NCBI RefSeq assembly: GCF_035916875.1 | Contig: NZ_JAXUHN010000052.1 | Span: 1-55,761, forward strand | DNA: 55,761 nt | Direction of reading: 5' to 3' | Source: Methylomicrobium sp035916875 | GTDB taxonomy: Bacteria; Pseudomonadota; Gammaproteobacteria; Methylococcales; Methylomonadaceae | Part shown: positions 8,674 through 16,985 of the stretch, piece after piece | Layout: each line of letters opens with the position of its first letter | Numbering within the stretch: position 1 is the stretch's first letter | The notes under the pieces: generated by a model | Databases searched by the model: none | Seen by the model: only the letters and a program-made list of their open reading frames with translations | What the model was told of the DNA's origin: nothing | Made by a program: the position numbers and the translations under genes

Positions 8674-9066
8674 CTAGTTATCGGCATAAACAACTTCGGC
8701 ATTGCCTCCCTTTCGTTTTGCCAACACCAGGAAAAGCAAAACCATCCAACTTCCGATCACATCGGCCAACCAGTCCCAAACGCTTGAAGTACGACCCGGC
8801 AGATAAGACTGAAAATACTCATGTCCCATGCCCAGAACGGCCATCAAAGCCAATAGCCGCCAAAATCTATGCTTGCGATCCAGTCCCCACCACAACAACG
8901 CGCTTAAAAAACCATAAACGGAAGCATGAACCAGTTTATCCCAGGGCGCTGAAACGTGAAGCGCCGTGCTGCCTTGCAGTTCCATCATGGCTAAAAACGT
9001 CATCAAGGATACCGCAGTCCCTAAACTGAATAATCGCCAAAACGAAAATCGCTTATGCCTGATCAT
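8674..9066 (-). CDS. VanZ-like family membrane protein
   Basis: 130 residues with about four membrane helices. The VanZ-family pattern is visible: DKLVHASVYGFLSALLW (about 43-59), then GHEYFQSYLPGRTSSVWDWLADVIGS (about 81-106). Proteins of this type are frequent at the ends of exopolysaccharide/exosortase loci, but their biochemical role there is unknown; the glycopeptide-resistance function of VanZ should not be assumed. It is the last gene on this strand, 45 bp downstream of rfbD, and probably part of the same transcript. Confidence 0.75.
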   Translation of the reverse strand: MIRHKRFSFWRLFSLGTAVSLMTFLAMMELQGSTALHVSAPWDKLVHASVYGFLSALLWWGLDRKHRFWRLLALMAVLGMGHEYFQSYLPGRTSSVWDWLADVIGSWMVLLFLVLAKRKGGNAEVVYADN

Positions 9067-9111
9067 GCTGTTTTATCGGAAAAAGAACTAAGCTGCCGGT
9101 AATGAAAGTAA

Positions 9112-10029
9112 TCAACACGTCCCAAACTCCTCCAGAACCATCGTTAAACTCTGCTGCCAGGAAGGCATCCGGATACCAAAGGTCTCGAAAAGTTTGGCGT
9201 TGGACATCACGGAATACATTGGGCGAATAGCCGGGGTAGGATATGCGGCCGTGTTAATCGGCTTGATAACAAGCGGCTTATCCCGACCATCCAGCAATCC
9301 GTAAGCAACCGCTTCCTTAACAAAACCGCACCAAGTCGTCTGACCCTGAGACGTCAGGTGATAGGTGTCACTTAGCCTAGTCGGCAAATCGGCACTGTCA
9401 CCAGGCGCATAAAGCTGCGCCAGCATCTGGGCCGTACATTCGGCTATCGCCCGGCTCCAGGTGGGGGCACCGGTTTGATCATTCACGACGCCAAGTTCGT
9501 CACGCTCCCGTCCTAATCGGCGCATGGTCAGTAAAAAATTCTTTCCCCGTACGCCGTAGACCCAGCTCGTCCGTAAGATCAGATGATTCGCTCCAGCGTT
9601 TCGAATCGCCTGTTCTCCCGCCAGTTTGCTTGCGCCATAGACATTCAGCGGATTGGGTTGGTCATCCTCAACGTAAGGCTCCCGCTTGATTCCGTCGAAG
9701 ACGTAATCGGTTGAGTAATGTACCAGCAATGCCCCCAAACGCTTGACCTCCTCGGCAAGAACACCGGGGGCTATCGCATTCACCGCCATCGCCAAATCGG
9801 CTTCCGACTCGGCCTTGTCCACCGCTGTATAAGCGGCAGGATTGACGATAATGTCGGGCTTCAGCTGACGGATGAAATGACGTATCGCATCCGCATCGGC
9901 CAAATCCAACTCAGCGGAACCAATGCCTATCACCTCCCCCAGAGTGGACAAGCTGCGCCGCAACTCCCATCCCACCTGACCCGACTTGCCGGTGACCAGA
10001 ATTTTCCTTACCCCGCACCCTACCTTCAC
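9112..10029 (-). CDS. rfbD: dTDP-4-dehydrorhamnose reductase
   Basis: 305 residues; last step of dTDP-L-rhamnose synthesis, reducing dTDP-4-keto-L-rhamnose with NAD(P)H. N-terminal nucleotide-binding motif KILVTGKSGQVGWEL (about 9-23), DxAD...NPAAYTAVDKAE (about 60-74), the YSTDYVFDG segment and the catalytic YGASKLAGE (Tyr-x3-Lys, about 130) fit the RmlD family. The start is GTG at 10029, overlapping the rfbC stop as GTGA; no other start codon lies before the conserved VTGKSG motif. It is the fourth gene in rfbB-A-C-D. Confidence 0.95.
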   Translation of the reverse strand: MKVGCGVRKILVTGKSGQVGWELRRSLSTLGEVIGIGSAELDLADADAIRHFIRQLKPDIIVNPAAYTAVDKAESEADLAMAVNAIAPGVLAEEVKRLGALLVHYSTDYVFDGIKREPYVEDDQPNPLNVYGASKLAGEQAIRNAGANHLILRTSWVYGVRGKNFLLTMRRLGRERDELGVVNDQTGAPTWSRAIAECTAQMLAQLYAPGDSADLPTRLSDTYHLTSQGQTTWCGFVKEAVAYGLLDGRDKPLVIKPINTAAYPTPAIRPMYSVMSNAKLFETFGIRMPSWQQSLTMVLEEFGTC

Positions 10030-10574
10030 TCGAATACCTCGGCATCCTTTAGCAATTGACCTGCCTGATCTTTAGCCGACAGCACCGGCGCCGCACCGTA
10101 TAATTGCCAGTCTATGGCCAATGCCGGATCATTCCACAAAATCGATCGCTCGTGTTCCGGCGCCCAATAATCGGTGGTTTTATAAAGAAATTCGGCGGTT
10201 TCGCTGAGTACCACGAAGCCATGGGCAAAACCGGGCGGTATCCACAGCGTGCGTTTGTTCTCCGCGCTTAAAATGACACTGAACGACTTCCCGAAAGTCG
10301 GCGAGCTTTTGCGAATATCCACGGCCACATCCAGCACCTCGCCCACCACCGCGCGCACCAGCTTGCCTTGGGGCTGCCGTATCTGGTAATGCAGCCCACG
10401 CAATACATGGCGCGCGGATTTTGAGTGATTGTCCTGCACAAATGCCAAATCGACACCCGTCAGCTCGGCGAAGCCCCTGGCATTGAAGCTCTCATAAAAA
10501 AATCCGCGCTCATCGCCAAAGATTTTAGGCTCAACAATCAGCAAATCGGATATGCCCGTCGGTACGATATTCAT
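10026..10574 (-). CDS. rfbC: dTDP-4-dehydrorhamnose 3,5-epimerase
   Basis: 182 residues, normal RmlC length. Converts dTDP-4-keto-6-deoxyglucose to dTDP-4-keto-L-rhamnose. Cupin-fold hallmarks: GDERGFFYESF, QDNHSKSARHVLRGLHYQ (catalytic His in GLHYQ, about 64), VAVDIRKSSPTFGK (about 87-100) and WIPPGFAHGF (about 120). The gene begins 2 bp after the rfbA stop and ends overlapping the GTG of rfbD, so it should be translated with them. Confidence 0.95.
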   Translation of the reverse strand: MNIVPTGISDLLIVEPKIFGDERGFFYESFNARGFAELTGVDLAFVQDNHSKSARHVLRGLHYQIRQPQGKLVRAVVGEVLDVAVDIRKSSPTFGKSFSVILSAENKRTLWIPPGFAHGFVVLSETAEFLYKTTDYWAPEHERSILWNDPALAIDWQLYGAAPVLSAKDQAGQLLKDAEVFE

Positions 10575-10576
10575 AA

Positions 10577-11449
10577 TCAGTCTCTTTCCCTTATCAGCCG
10601 TTGCAAATATTGCCCGTAGCCATTCTTGGCCAACGGCACGATCAATTGTTTTAGCTGTTCGACAGAAATATAACCTCTGGAAAAAGCGATTTCTTCCAGG
10701 CAGGCGATCTTCAACCCTTGGCGTTTTTCCAGGGTCTGAATGAACAGCGATGCCTCCAGCAAAGACTCATGCGTCCCGGTATCCAACCACGCATAGCCGC
10801 GCCCCATCACCTTCACGTCCAGATTACCTTGCTCCAGATAAATCTGATTCACCGTGGTAATCTCAAGCTCGCCGCGAGCCGAAGGCTTGATCGACTTGGC
10901 GATATCCACCACCCTGTTATCGTAAAAATACAATCCCGTTACCGCATAGTTGGATTTAGGACGAACAGGCTTCTCTTCCAGGCTAACCGCTTTACCTTGT
11001 TCATCGAACTCAACCACGCCATAGCGTTCCGGATCATCCACATGATAGGCGAACACGGTGCCGCCCTCCTGCTTGGTTGCCGCGGCATGCAACAACACAT
11101 CCATGCCATGCCCATAAAAAATGTTGTCGCCGAGCACCAGGGCGCAGGCATCATCTCCGATGAACTCCTCGCCAATAATGAACGACTGCGCGAGGCCATC
11201 CGGTGAAGGCTGCACCGCGTAACTCAAATCGATCCCCCACTGTTTACCGTCGCCCAACAGTTGCTCAAAGCGCGGTGTATCTTGCGGTGTAGAGATAACT
11301 AAAATCTCACGTATCCCGGCCAACATCAAAATAGACAGCGGGTAATAAATCATCGGCTTGTCATACACCGGCAGCAGCTGCTTCGAGACAGCCTGTGTCA
11401 CAGGGTAAAGCCGCGTACCCGAACCTCCCGCCAAAATAATGCCCTTCAT
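10577..11449 (-). CDS. rfbA: glucose-1-phosphate thymidylyltransferase
   Basis: 290 residues from the ATG at 11449, which overlaps the rfbB stop (ATGA) and begins directly with MKGIILAGGSGTRLYP; a longer frame upstream to 11542 would run deep into rfbB and is not used. Forms dTDP-glucose from dTTP and glucose-1-phosphate. Visible: pyrophosphorylase signature GGSGTRLYPVT (about 8-18), KQLLPVYDKPMIYYPL, LGDNIFYG (metal-binding Asp) and EEKP...SNYAVTGLYFYD. First step of dTDP-rhamnose synthesis. Confidence 0.95.
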   Translation of the reverse strand: MKGIILAGGSGTRLYPVTQAVSKQLLPVYDKPMIYYPLSILMLAGIREILVISTPQDTPRFEQLLGDGKQWGIDLSYAVQPSPDGLAQSFIIGEEFIGDDACALVLGDNIFYGHGMDVLLHAAATKQEGGTVFAYHVDDPERYGVVEFDEQGKAVSLEEKPVRPKSNYAVTGLYFYDNRVVDIAKSIKPSARGELEITTVNQIYLEQGNLDVKVMGRGYAWLDTGTHESLLEASLFIQTLEKRQGLKIACLEEIAFSRGYISVEQLKQLIVPLAKNGYGQYLQRLIRERD

Positions 11450-12513
11450 GCCACACTCCTGTTCGCGTAATTTTTTTGCACCCAGTTTTGATAGTCGCCG
11501 CTGGTCACGTTTTGCACCCAATCGGTATTTTGTAAATACCATTCGACGGTCTTGCGCAGGCCGGACTCGAAGGTCTCTTGCGGTTTCCAGCCCAGGTCGC
11601 GGGCAATCTTGGTCGCATCAATCGCGTAACGACGATCGTGCCCCGGACGATCCTGCACGAAGGTAATCAATTGGCTATGCGGCGCGCCCTGCGGGTGTAG
11701 TTCATCCAGAATGGCGCAGATGGATTGCACGACTTCCAGATTGGTCTTCTCGTTCCAGCCGCCAATATTATAGGTCTCGCCCAGCTTGCCACGTTCCAGC
11801 ACCAGGCGTAAAGCGCGCGCATGGTCGTCTACATAGAGCCAATCGCGAATGTTGTCCCCCTTGCCATAGATCGGCAGGGATTTACCGTTGACCGCGTTCA
11901 AGATCACCAGCGGGATGAGTTTTTCAGGAAAATGGTAGGGGCCGTAGTTATTCGAGCAATTGGTGGTGACGACCGGCAAGCCATAGGTGTGATGCCAGGC
12001 ACGCACCAGGTGATCGGAAGAGGCCTTGCTGGCGGAATACGGGGAATTGGGCTCATAAGCCGTCTCTTCGGTGAAGAAGCCGTTCTCGCCCAAGCTGCCG
12101 TACACCTCATCGGTGGAGATGTGGTGAAAGCGGAATGCGGCCTTGCGCTCGACGCCCAGACCATTCCAGTATTCACGCGCGGCCTCCAACAAGGTATAAG
12201 TGCCAACGATGTTGGTCTGGATAAAATCGGCCGGGCCGGAGATGGAGCGATCCACATGCGATTCCGCCGCCAAGTGCATCACGGTACTCGGTTTACACTC
12301 GCGGAACACCCGCGCGACTTCGTCTGCATTGCAGATGTCCACCTGCTCAAAGCGATAACGCGGATTTTCCGACACCGAAGCGAGCGATTGCAGATTGCCC
12401 GCATAGGTCAGCTTGTCGAGATTGACCACGCTGCAATCGGTTTCGTGGATGAATTGACGAACGACGGCTGAGCCGATGAAGCCGGCGCCGCCGGTGATAA
12501 GAATGGTTTTCAT
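11446..12513 (-). CDS. rfbB: dTDP-glucose 4,6-dehydratase
   Basis: 355 residues, short-chain dehydrogenase fold with tightly bound NAD. GGAGFIGSAVVR (about 7-18) binds the dinucleotide; HLAAESHVDRSI, HISTDEVYGSLG (Thr-Asp-Glu catalytic loop) and YSASKASSDHL (Tyr-x3-Lys) are all intact. Makes dTDP-4-keto-6-deoxyglucose. It is the first gene of rfbBACD. Its start codon lies at the very edge of repeat block X (12508 onwards), so the repeat forms its 5' leader. Confidence 0.95.
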   Translation of the reverse strand: MKTILITGGAGFIGSAVVRQFIHETDCSVVNLDKLTYAGNLQSLASVSENPRYRFEQVDICNADEVARVFRECKPSTVMHLAAESHVDRSISGPADFIQTNIVGTYTLLEAAREYWNGLGVERKAAFRFHHISTDEVYGSLGENGFFTEETAYEPNSPYSASKASSDHLVRAWHHTYGLPVVTTNCSNNYGPYHFPEKLIPLVILNAVNGKSLPIYGKGDNIRDWLYVDDHARALRLVLERGKLGETYNIGGWNEKTNLEVVQSICAILDELHPQGAPHSQLITFVQDRPGHDRRYAIDATKIARDLGWKPQETFESGLRKTVEWYLQNTDWVQNVTSGDYQNWVQKNYANRSVA

Positions 12514-12866
12514 CTAATAAAATCTCATACTATTTGGTATGTTGCGATAAGGTATTCATGCCGTTAATACCCGGCTCGTCGGAGCCTATTCACCTTCCGG
12601 CAAACCCAGGGCGAGCGGACTTCACTTTTCTGAGCGGGACGGGGTTTATAACCCCGTCCCAAAAGTTTGCAGACTACCCTCCTGCGCAAAGCATTACGCC
12701 AATCCAAGGCCTCAAACATTACGGACGGGCTGGGTCCAAGTCATATTGCTTGGCCCAAATATTCACTCCTGCTGGGGCATGCTGCCCCGTCCACAGAGTT
12801 TCCATATGCTTAGGAGTATCGGCAGCCCCTAAACGATGGGGACGGGATTGCAAATCCCGTCTCGCC
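12508..12866. repeat. dispersed repeat locus A (block X, palindrome, block Y)
   Basis: The gap between rfbB and yoeB is made of repeat DNA. Block X (12508-12636) matches 16857-16985, starting GTTTTCATCTAATAAAA and ending GGCGAGCGGACTTCA. Next is a perfect 11-bp-arm palindrome (12636-12646 with 12650-12660, GGGACGGGGTT). Block Y (12771-12866) matches 16749-16852 and contains two hairpins: 12774-12788 (GGGGCA/TGCCCC) and 12841-12861 (GACGGGATT/AATCCCGTC). X contains a degenerate form of the widespread CTCAGCTTGTCGAAG intergenic repeat as an inverted pair. No gene is supported here. Confidence 0.7.
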
Positions 12867-12875
12867 GGGGTATTG

Positions 12876-13145
12876 TTAATAGTGGTAACGCCCCTGCAAG
12901 AATTCAACGCGATCTTGCTTGACTAAATAAACGCAACGGTGTTCTTGCGTGATACGCCGGGACCACACATCCGGTCCCAGATACTTTAGCGGTTCGGGTT
13001 TGCCAATGCCATCGAAGGGAACGCGCAGCGTGGCTTTCACAAGTTCCAATAAGCGCTTGGCGACGCGCCGGTCAGTCTCAACCCAATATTGCAAGTCTTC
13101 CAGAAATTCCGGATGAAAAACGGCAACGCGGTCGCCGTTACGCAT
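12876..13145 (-). CDS. yoeB: YoeB-family toxin (ribosome-dependent mRNA interferase)
   Basis: 89 residues from the ATG at 13145, which overlaps the antitoxin 3' end by 8 bp; the longer frame to 13208 is not used. Family features: an N-terminal helix (FHPEFLEDLQYW), GIGKPEPLKYLGPDVWSRRI, EHRCVYLV and the C-terminal YHY that supplies catalytic His/Tyr. The expected Glu, Arg and His residues are present, so it looks active. YoeB toxins cleave mRNA in the ribosomal A site. It is paired with the upstream YefM-like antitoxin and lies inside the repeat-bracketed segment of the sugar locus. Confidence 0.9.
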   Translation of the reverse strand: MRNGDRVAVFHPEFLEDLQYWVETDRRVAKRLLELVKATLRVPFDGIGKPEPLKYLGPDVWSRRITQEHRCVYLVKQDRVEFLQGRYHY

Positions 13146-13419
13146 CGATCCCCATCTTTTGCTCAAGGTCTGCAAGCGATATCGGCGCCATGTCTTCCGA
13201 CCGTGCACGCGCCAATGCTGTCAGTAAGCGTTCCGCATTCTTGGGCGAACGCAGTAAATGTGCGGTTTCCAGCAAGCTTTCAAGTTCGTCCGCCGCAATC
13301 ATTGCGACTGCCCCTCCGCTCCTGCGCCGCACAACAATCACCTCATGATCATCCACAGCGCGATCCATCAACGATTTCAATTGCTCGCGCGCTTGGCTAT
13401 AAGTGGTTTCAATTGTCAT
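13138..13419 (-). CDS. yefM: Phd/YefM-family antitoxin
   Basis: 93 residues from the ATG at 13419 (MTIETTYSQAREQL); the longer open frame to 13494 has no supporting homology. Typical Phd/YefM start: TTYSQAREQLKSLMDRAVDD, then EVIVVRRRSGGAVAMIAADELESLLET, followed by a C-terminal region that would fold on the toxin. The first part should dimerise and bind the operon's own operator, giving autoregulation. Translationally coupled to yoeB by an 8-bp overlap. Confidence 0.88.
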   Translation of the reverse strand: MTIETTYSQAREQLKSLMDRAVDDHEVIVVRRRSGGAVAMIAADELESLLETAHLLRSPKNAERLLTALARARSEDMAPISLADLEQKMGIDA

Positions 13420-13784
13420 AACACCCCCATTATTTGTACAGATATATTGTACATAAACAAATAGGCCAGGACAATTGTCAGCCCCCCCCTGCATGCCTTC
13501 TTGCGGCTAACCCACCCCGTCTGAATTTCCCTTATAGCGCGAATCCCCATGACGAAATCCATGACATGCTGAAAACTGTCCGCCTCGCGAATTATCCTGA
13601 AATCCTCAGTCTCTAAATATCTCGGACGGGATGCATATCGCGCCGGGGAAAGACGATATGATCGTGGACGAGCGCCCATGGCCACATTAATCGATGGCAA
13701 AACTGTCTGGAGAGAAAATTTTCTATGCTGAATTTAACCTGACAGACACTTCTAAAAATCCAAAGAGTTATGCCCGCAATGACG
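13420..13784. other. intergenic region, yefM promoter side
   Basis: 365 bp. An open frame on the minus strand reaches 13700 but runs through the yefM start in another frame and has no family match, so I do not call it. A GACGGGATGCATAT half-palindrome near 13624 resembles the dispersed GACGGG family. An AT-rich stretch with several TATA-like words (13430-13460) precedes yefM and is the likely autoregulated promoter/operator. Confidence 0.4.
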
Positions 13785-15209
13785 TTAGCCGCCTTTTATG
13801 CGCACCAGACAAGACCTGACAATTTCTTCGGCGCGCGCCTGTGTCCCGGCCTCCGCATAGCAACGCAGCTCCGGCGCATTGCCAGACGCCCTCAGATGCA
13901 CAATCTCACCGTTCCCGAAGAACAAGCGCAAACCGTCGGTTTGATCGGAGCCCGCCGGCTGCCCGCACACCTCGCCAAGCAAGGAACTGACGGCCTGCTC
14001 TGAGCCCGCCAGCGTCTCAAGCAGTTGCCGGCTCTTCTCGGTCGCGAAGGCGGGAAGCCGGTCGCTGGCGGTAAATCGGGCCGGCAGGCTCGCCGGCAAG
14101 TCGGACAGTCTGACGCCGCGCTCCCTGGCCAGCGCCAGCAAGGCCAGCATCGGCAGCACCGCATCGCGCGTCGGCAACGGTTGCAAGCGGCGGCCGTCCT
14201 TGCGCAGTTCGGTCGCAACCAGAAAACCGCCGTTCGCCTCGAAACCGACCACCGCATCCAGGCCCTGCCCTACCAACGCCTGCATGCCTTCGATCACGTA
14301 AGGCGAGCCGATCCGGGTGCGCTTGACCGTAAAACGCCCGCACTTTTCGACCGCCGTATTGCTGCTGACCGGCGTAGCGATCGCGCCGGCGCCCAGATAA
14401 TGCGCGCACAAGATGCCGACAATATCGCCGCGCAGCCACTGGCCGTTTTGGTCGCCGAGCAGAGGGCGGTCGGCGTCGCCGTCGGTGGACAAAATCGCAT
14501 CGAATCCGTAGGTCTTCGCCCATTGCCTGGCTTTCGCCGCATCTTCCGCGCTGACCGCTTCGGTATCGATCGGCACGAATTGATCGGTCCTTTCGATCGC
14601 AACGACCTCGGCGCCCAAGGCTTCCAGCAATTCGCGCAACAGATCGCGCGCCACGCTCGAATGCTCGTAAAGCCCCAGCCGCAGGCCGTCCAGTTGTTGC
14701 GGCGCGAAAAATTGCAGATAACGGTCGATGAAACCCCGATAAGCCGAGCGATTGGCTTCCGGCAGCGCGGCAACGGCCAGATCGTCCGGCAGCGTCAGTT
14801 CCGCGGCGCCGATGGCCGCCTCATCCTGCTTGGTGATTTCCCCGTCGTGGCGATAAAACTTGATGCCGTTGCGGTCGAAAGGGATATGGCTGCCGGTGAC
14901 CATCAGGGCCGGGATGTTTTGCGCCTGCGCATAAAAGGCCAGGGCCGGCGTCGGGATGATGCCGCAAAAATCGACCTCGAATCCGGCATGACGGATCGCC
15001 GCCAAGCAAGCTGCGGCAATCGCAGGGCTGCTGGGGCGTAAATCCATGCCAACCGCCACGCGCGAACCGGGCGTCGGCAGGACGCTGTGCAAAAAAGCCA
15101 GCGTATAGGCAAAACATACCTCCGGGTTCAAATCCTCCACCAAGCCCCGTGCGCCGCTGGTGCCGAAGCGGATCGGGCTGAGTGCAATGATTTCACGGCT
15201 GTTTTTCAT
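13785..15209 (-). CDS. manB: phosphomannomutase (alpha-D-phosphohexomutase family)
   Basis: 474 residues; interconverts mannose-6-P and mannose-1-P for GDP-mannose. Four-domain phosphohexomutase motifs are seen: phosphoserine loop VTGSHIPFDRNG (about 102-113; TGSHIP rather than the commoner TASHNP), metal loop STDGDADR (about 240-247), sugar loop GFEANGG (about 325) and phosphate-binding RASGNAPELR near the C-terminus. The GFEANGG loop differs from the GEESGH of PMM/PGM, so sugar preference is inferred from the neighbouring manC. ATG at 15209 has AAGGA about 6 bp upstream. It follows manC by 48 bp. Confidence 0.85.
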   Translation of the reverse strand: MKNSREIIALSPIRFGTSGARGLVEDLNPEVCFAYTLAFLHSVLPTPGSRVAVGMDLRPSSPAIAAACLAAIRHAGFEVDFCGIIPTPALAFYAQAQNIPALMVTGSHIPFDRNGIKFYRHDGEITKQDEAAIGAAELTLPDDLAVAALPEANRSAYRGFIDRYLQFFAPQQLDGLRLGLYEHSSVARDLLRELLEALGAEVVAIERTDQFVPIDTEAVSAEDAAKARQWAKTYGFDAILSTDGDADRPLLGDQNGQWLRGDIVGILCAHYLGAGAIATPVSSNTAVEKCGRFTVKRTRIGSPYVIEGMQALVGQGLDAVVGFEANGGFLVATELRKDGRRLQPLPTRDAVLPMLALLALARERGVRLSDLPASLPARFTASDRLPAFATEKSRQLLETLAGSEQAVSSLLGEVCGQPAGSDQTDGLRLFFGNGEIVHLRASGNAPELRCYAEAGTQARAEEIVRSCLVRIKGG

Positions 15210-15257
15210 GATTTCCTTGTGAGTGGGTTTAAATGCGGATAAAGAGCATTCCGTAAA

Positions 15258-16673
15258 TCAGAGGGGTTTGATTTGGCGGCCGTAGTGATCGGAGAAGCGG
15301 ACAATATCGTCTTCGCCTAAATAGCTGCCGGACTGCACCTCGATCATTTCCAGCGGAATGACGCCCGGATTTTCCAAACGGTGAGTCACTCCCAAAGGAA
15401 TGAAGGTCGACTGATTTTCCGACACCAGCACCTGCTCCTCGCCTCGGGTCACTAAGGCAGTGCCTTTGACGACGACCCAATGCTCCGCGCGATGATGGTG
15501 CATCTGGAGAGACAGCTTGGCGCCGGGTTTAACCTCGATCCGTTTGGTTTTATGCCGTTCTCCCATGTCAATTTCGTCATAAAAGCCCCACGGCCGGTAC
15601 ACTTTACGGTGCACATCGGCTTCGGGGCGTTTGTCGTTTTTCAACTGCTCTACCAACAGTTTGACATCTTGCACCCTGTCCTTGGGCGCAATCATGACCG
15701 CATCATCGGTTTCCACAACCACCAGATCCCTAATCCCGACGACGGCAACGAGTTTATTCTCCGAATGGATAAAAGAATCATGCGTATCGACGGTAAGCAC
15801 ATCGCCGCGTATCGCGTTCCCCCGATCGTCCTTCGCCGTGACCTCCCATAAAGCCGACCACGAGCCCACATCGTTCCATCCCGCATCCAGCGGAATCACC
15901 ATGGCTTTATCGGTTTTTTCCATCACCGCATAATCGACCGAATCCGACGGACAAGAAGTGAAAATATTCGCCGGGATACGAACAAAATCGACATCGCGCT
16001 GCGCGGCATTAAATGCCTCCCGGCAAATGGCCAGCATTTGCGGATTGAATTTTTCCAGCTCCTGTAGAAAAACTCCGGCTTTGAAAGCAAACATGCCGCT
16101 ATTCCACAGATAGTCCCCGCTCTCCAAATAGCCTTGCGCCGTTTTTAAGTCTGGCTTCTCGGCAAACGCCGCCACCGGATACGCTGAATCGTCCATGACG
16201 GCGACGGCTCCTCGTTTGATGTAACCGTAGCCGGTTTCGGGATGCGTCGGCACGATCCCGAAAGTGACCAGGAAATTTTGTAATGCCAAGCGTTCCGCCT
16301 GTTTTACGGCGTCTTGAAACACGGACACCTGTAAAATGACATGATCCGACGGCAAAACCAGCAACACCTCGTCCGGATGGGTCGACAAGGCCGCCAAGGC
16401 AATGGCCGGCGCGGTATTGCGGCCAAAAGGCTCCAATATGATCGCGCCCGGCTTGACGTCGATCTCCCGCAACTGTTCAGCCACCATAAACCGGTGCGCT
16501 TCATTGCAGACGGCAATCGGCGAGCTTAAGGCGGGCACGCCCTCTAATCGTAGCCAGGTCTCCTGCAGCATCGTATTTTCCGATGTTAAAGGTAAAAACT
16601 GTTTTGGATAATGGGTACGCGACAGGGGCCATAGCCGAGTACCGGAACCGCCGGATAAAATGACTGGAATCAT
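15258..16673 (-). CDS. manC: mannose-1-phosphate guanylyltransferase / mannose-6-phosphate isomerase
   Basis: 471 residues from the ATG at 16673; a TTG 15 bp further upstream is possible but less likely. The N-terminal GMP domain (about 1-340) begins MIPVILSGGSGTRLWPLSR and has FAEKPDL; the C-terminal cupin isomerase domain (about 350-471) carries RPWGFYDEID, KPGAKLSLQMHHHRAEHW and FIPLGVTHRLENPG. Bifunctional type II PMI makes mannose-6-P and GDP-mannose, so with manB it closes the route from fructose-6-P. Confidence 0.93.
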   Translation of the reverse strand: MIPVILSGGSGTRLWPLSRTHYPKQFLPLTSENTMLQETWLRLEGVPALSSPIAVCNEAHRFMVAEQLREIDVKPGAIILEPFGRNTAPAIALAALSTHPDEVLLVLPSDHVILQVSVFQDAVKQAERLALQNFLVTFGIVPTHPETGYGYIKRGAVAVMDDSAYPVAAFAEKPDLKTAQGYLESGDYLWNSGMFAFKAGVFLQELEKFNPQMLAICREAFNAAQRDVDFVRIPANIFTSCPSDSVDYAVMEKTDKAMVIPLDAGWNDVGSWSALWEVTAKDDRGNAIRGDVLTVDTHDSFIHSENKLVAVVGIRDLVVVETDDAVMIAPKDRVQDVKLLVEQLKNDKRPEADVHRKVYRPWGFYDEIDMGERHKTKRIEVKPGAKLSLQMHHHRAEHWVVVKGTALVTRGEEQVLVSENQSTFIPLGVTHRLENPGVIPLEMIEVQSGSYLGEDDIVRFSDHYGRQIKPL

Positions 16674-16748
16674 AAAAAATAAACCCAATTAAAAATTTTA
16701 AATGCTGTAATTAAGGAGCCCCATAAGGCATTCAGACAATTCTCTTCG

Positions 16749-16985
16749 CTGGACGGGGCATGTTGTAGCCCCGTCCGCAGAGTTTCCACTAGCTTTAGGC
16801 TATCGGCAGCCTCAAAACTAAGGGAATGGGATTGCAAATCCCGCCCCCTTAGTAGTTTTCATCTAATAAAAGCCCATACTCTTGATACGTTACGATAAAG
16901 AATTAACTCCGTTAATACTCAGCTTGTCGAAGTCCATTCACCTTTCAATAAGCCCAAGGCGAGCGGACTTCATTTTTCTTTTGGA
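16749..16985. repeat. dispersed repeat locus B (block Y then block X)
   Basis: Second copy of the repeats at 12508-12866, with the two blocks in the opposite order. Block Y (16749-16852) holds GGACGGGGC/GCCCCGTCC (16751-16759 with 16768-16776) and a nested hairpin at 16818-16852 with GGGATT/AATCCC at its centre. Block X (16857-16985) runs past the stop codon of the next gene, so the last 16 codons of that glycosyltransferase are encoded by repeat DNA. Same orientation as locus A. Confidence 0.7.

Noticed and set aside
13416..13700. 94-codon minus-strand open frame upstream of yefM
   Set aside because: Overlaps the yefM start in another frame and ends in repeat-like DNA; no ribosome site or homology seen.
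14025..15041. 338-codon plus-strand open frame
   Set aside because: It is the reverse-strand shadow of manB, rich in Arg/Gln with no family features.
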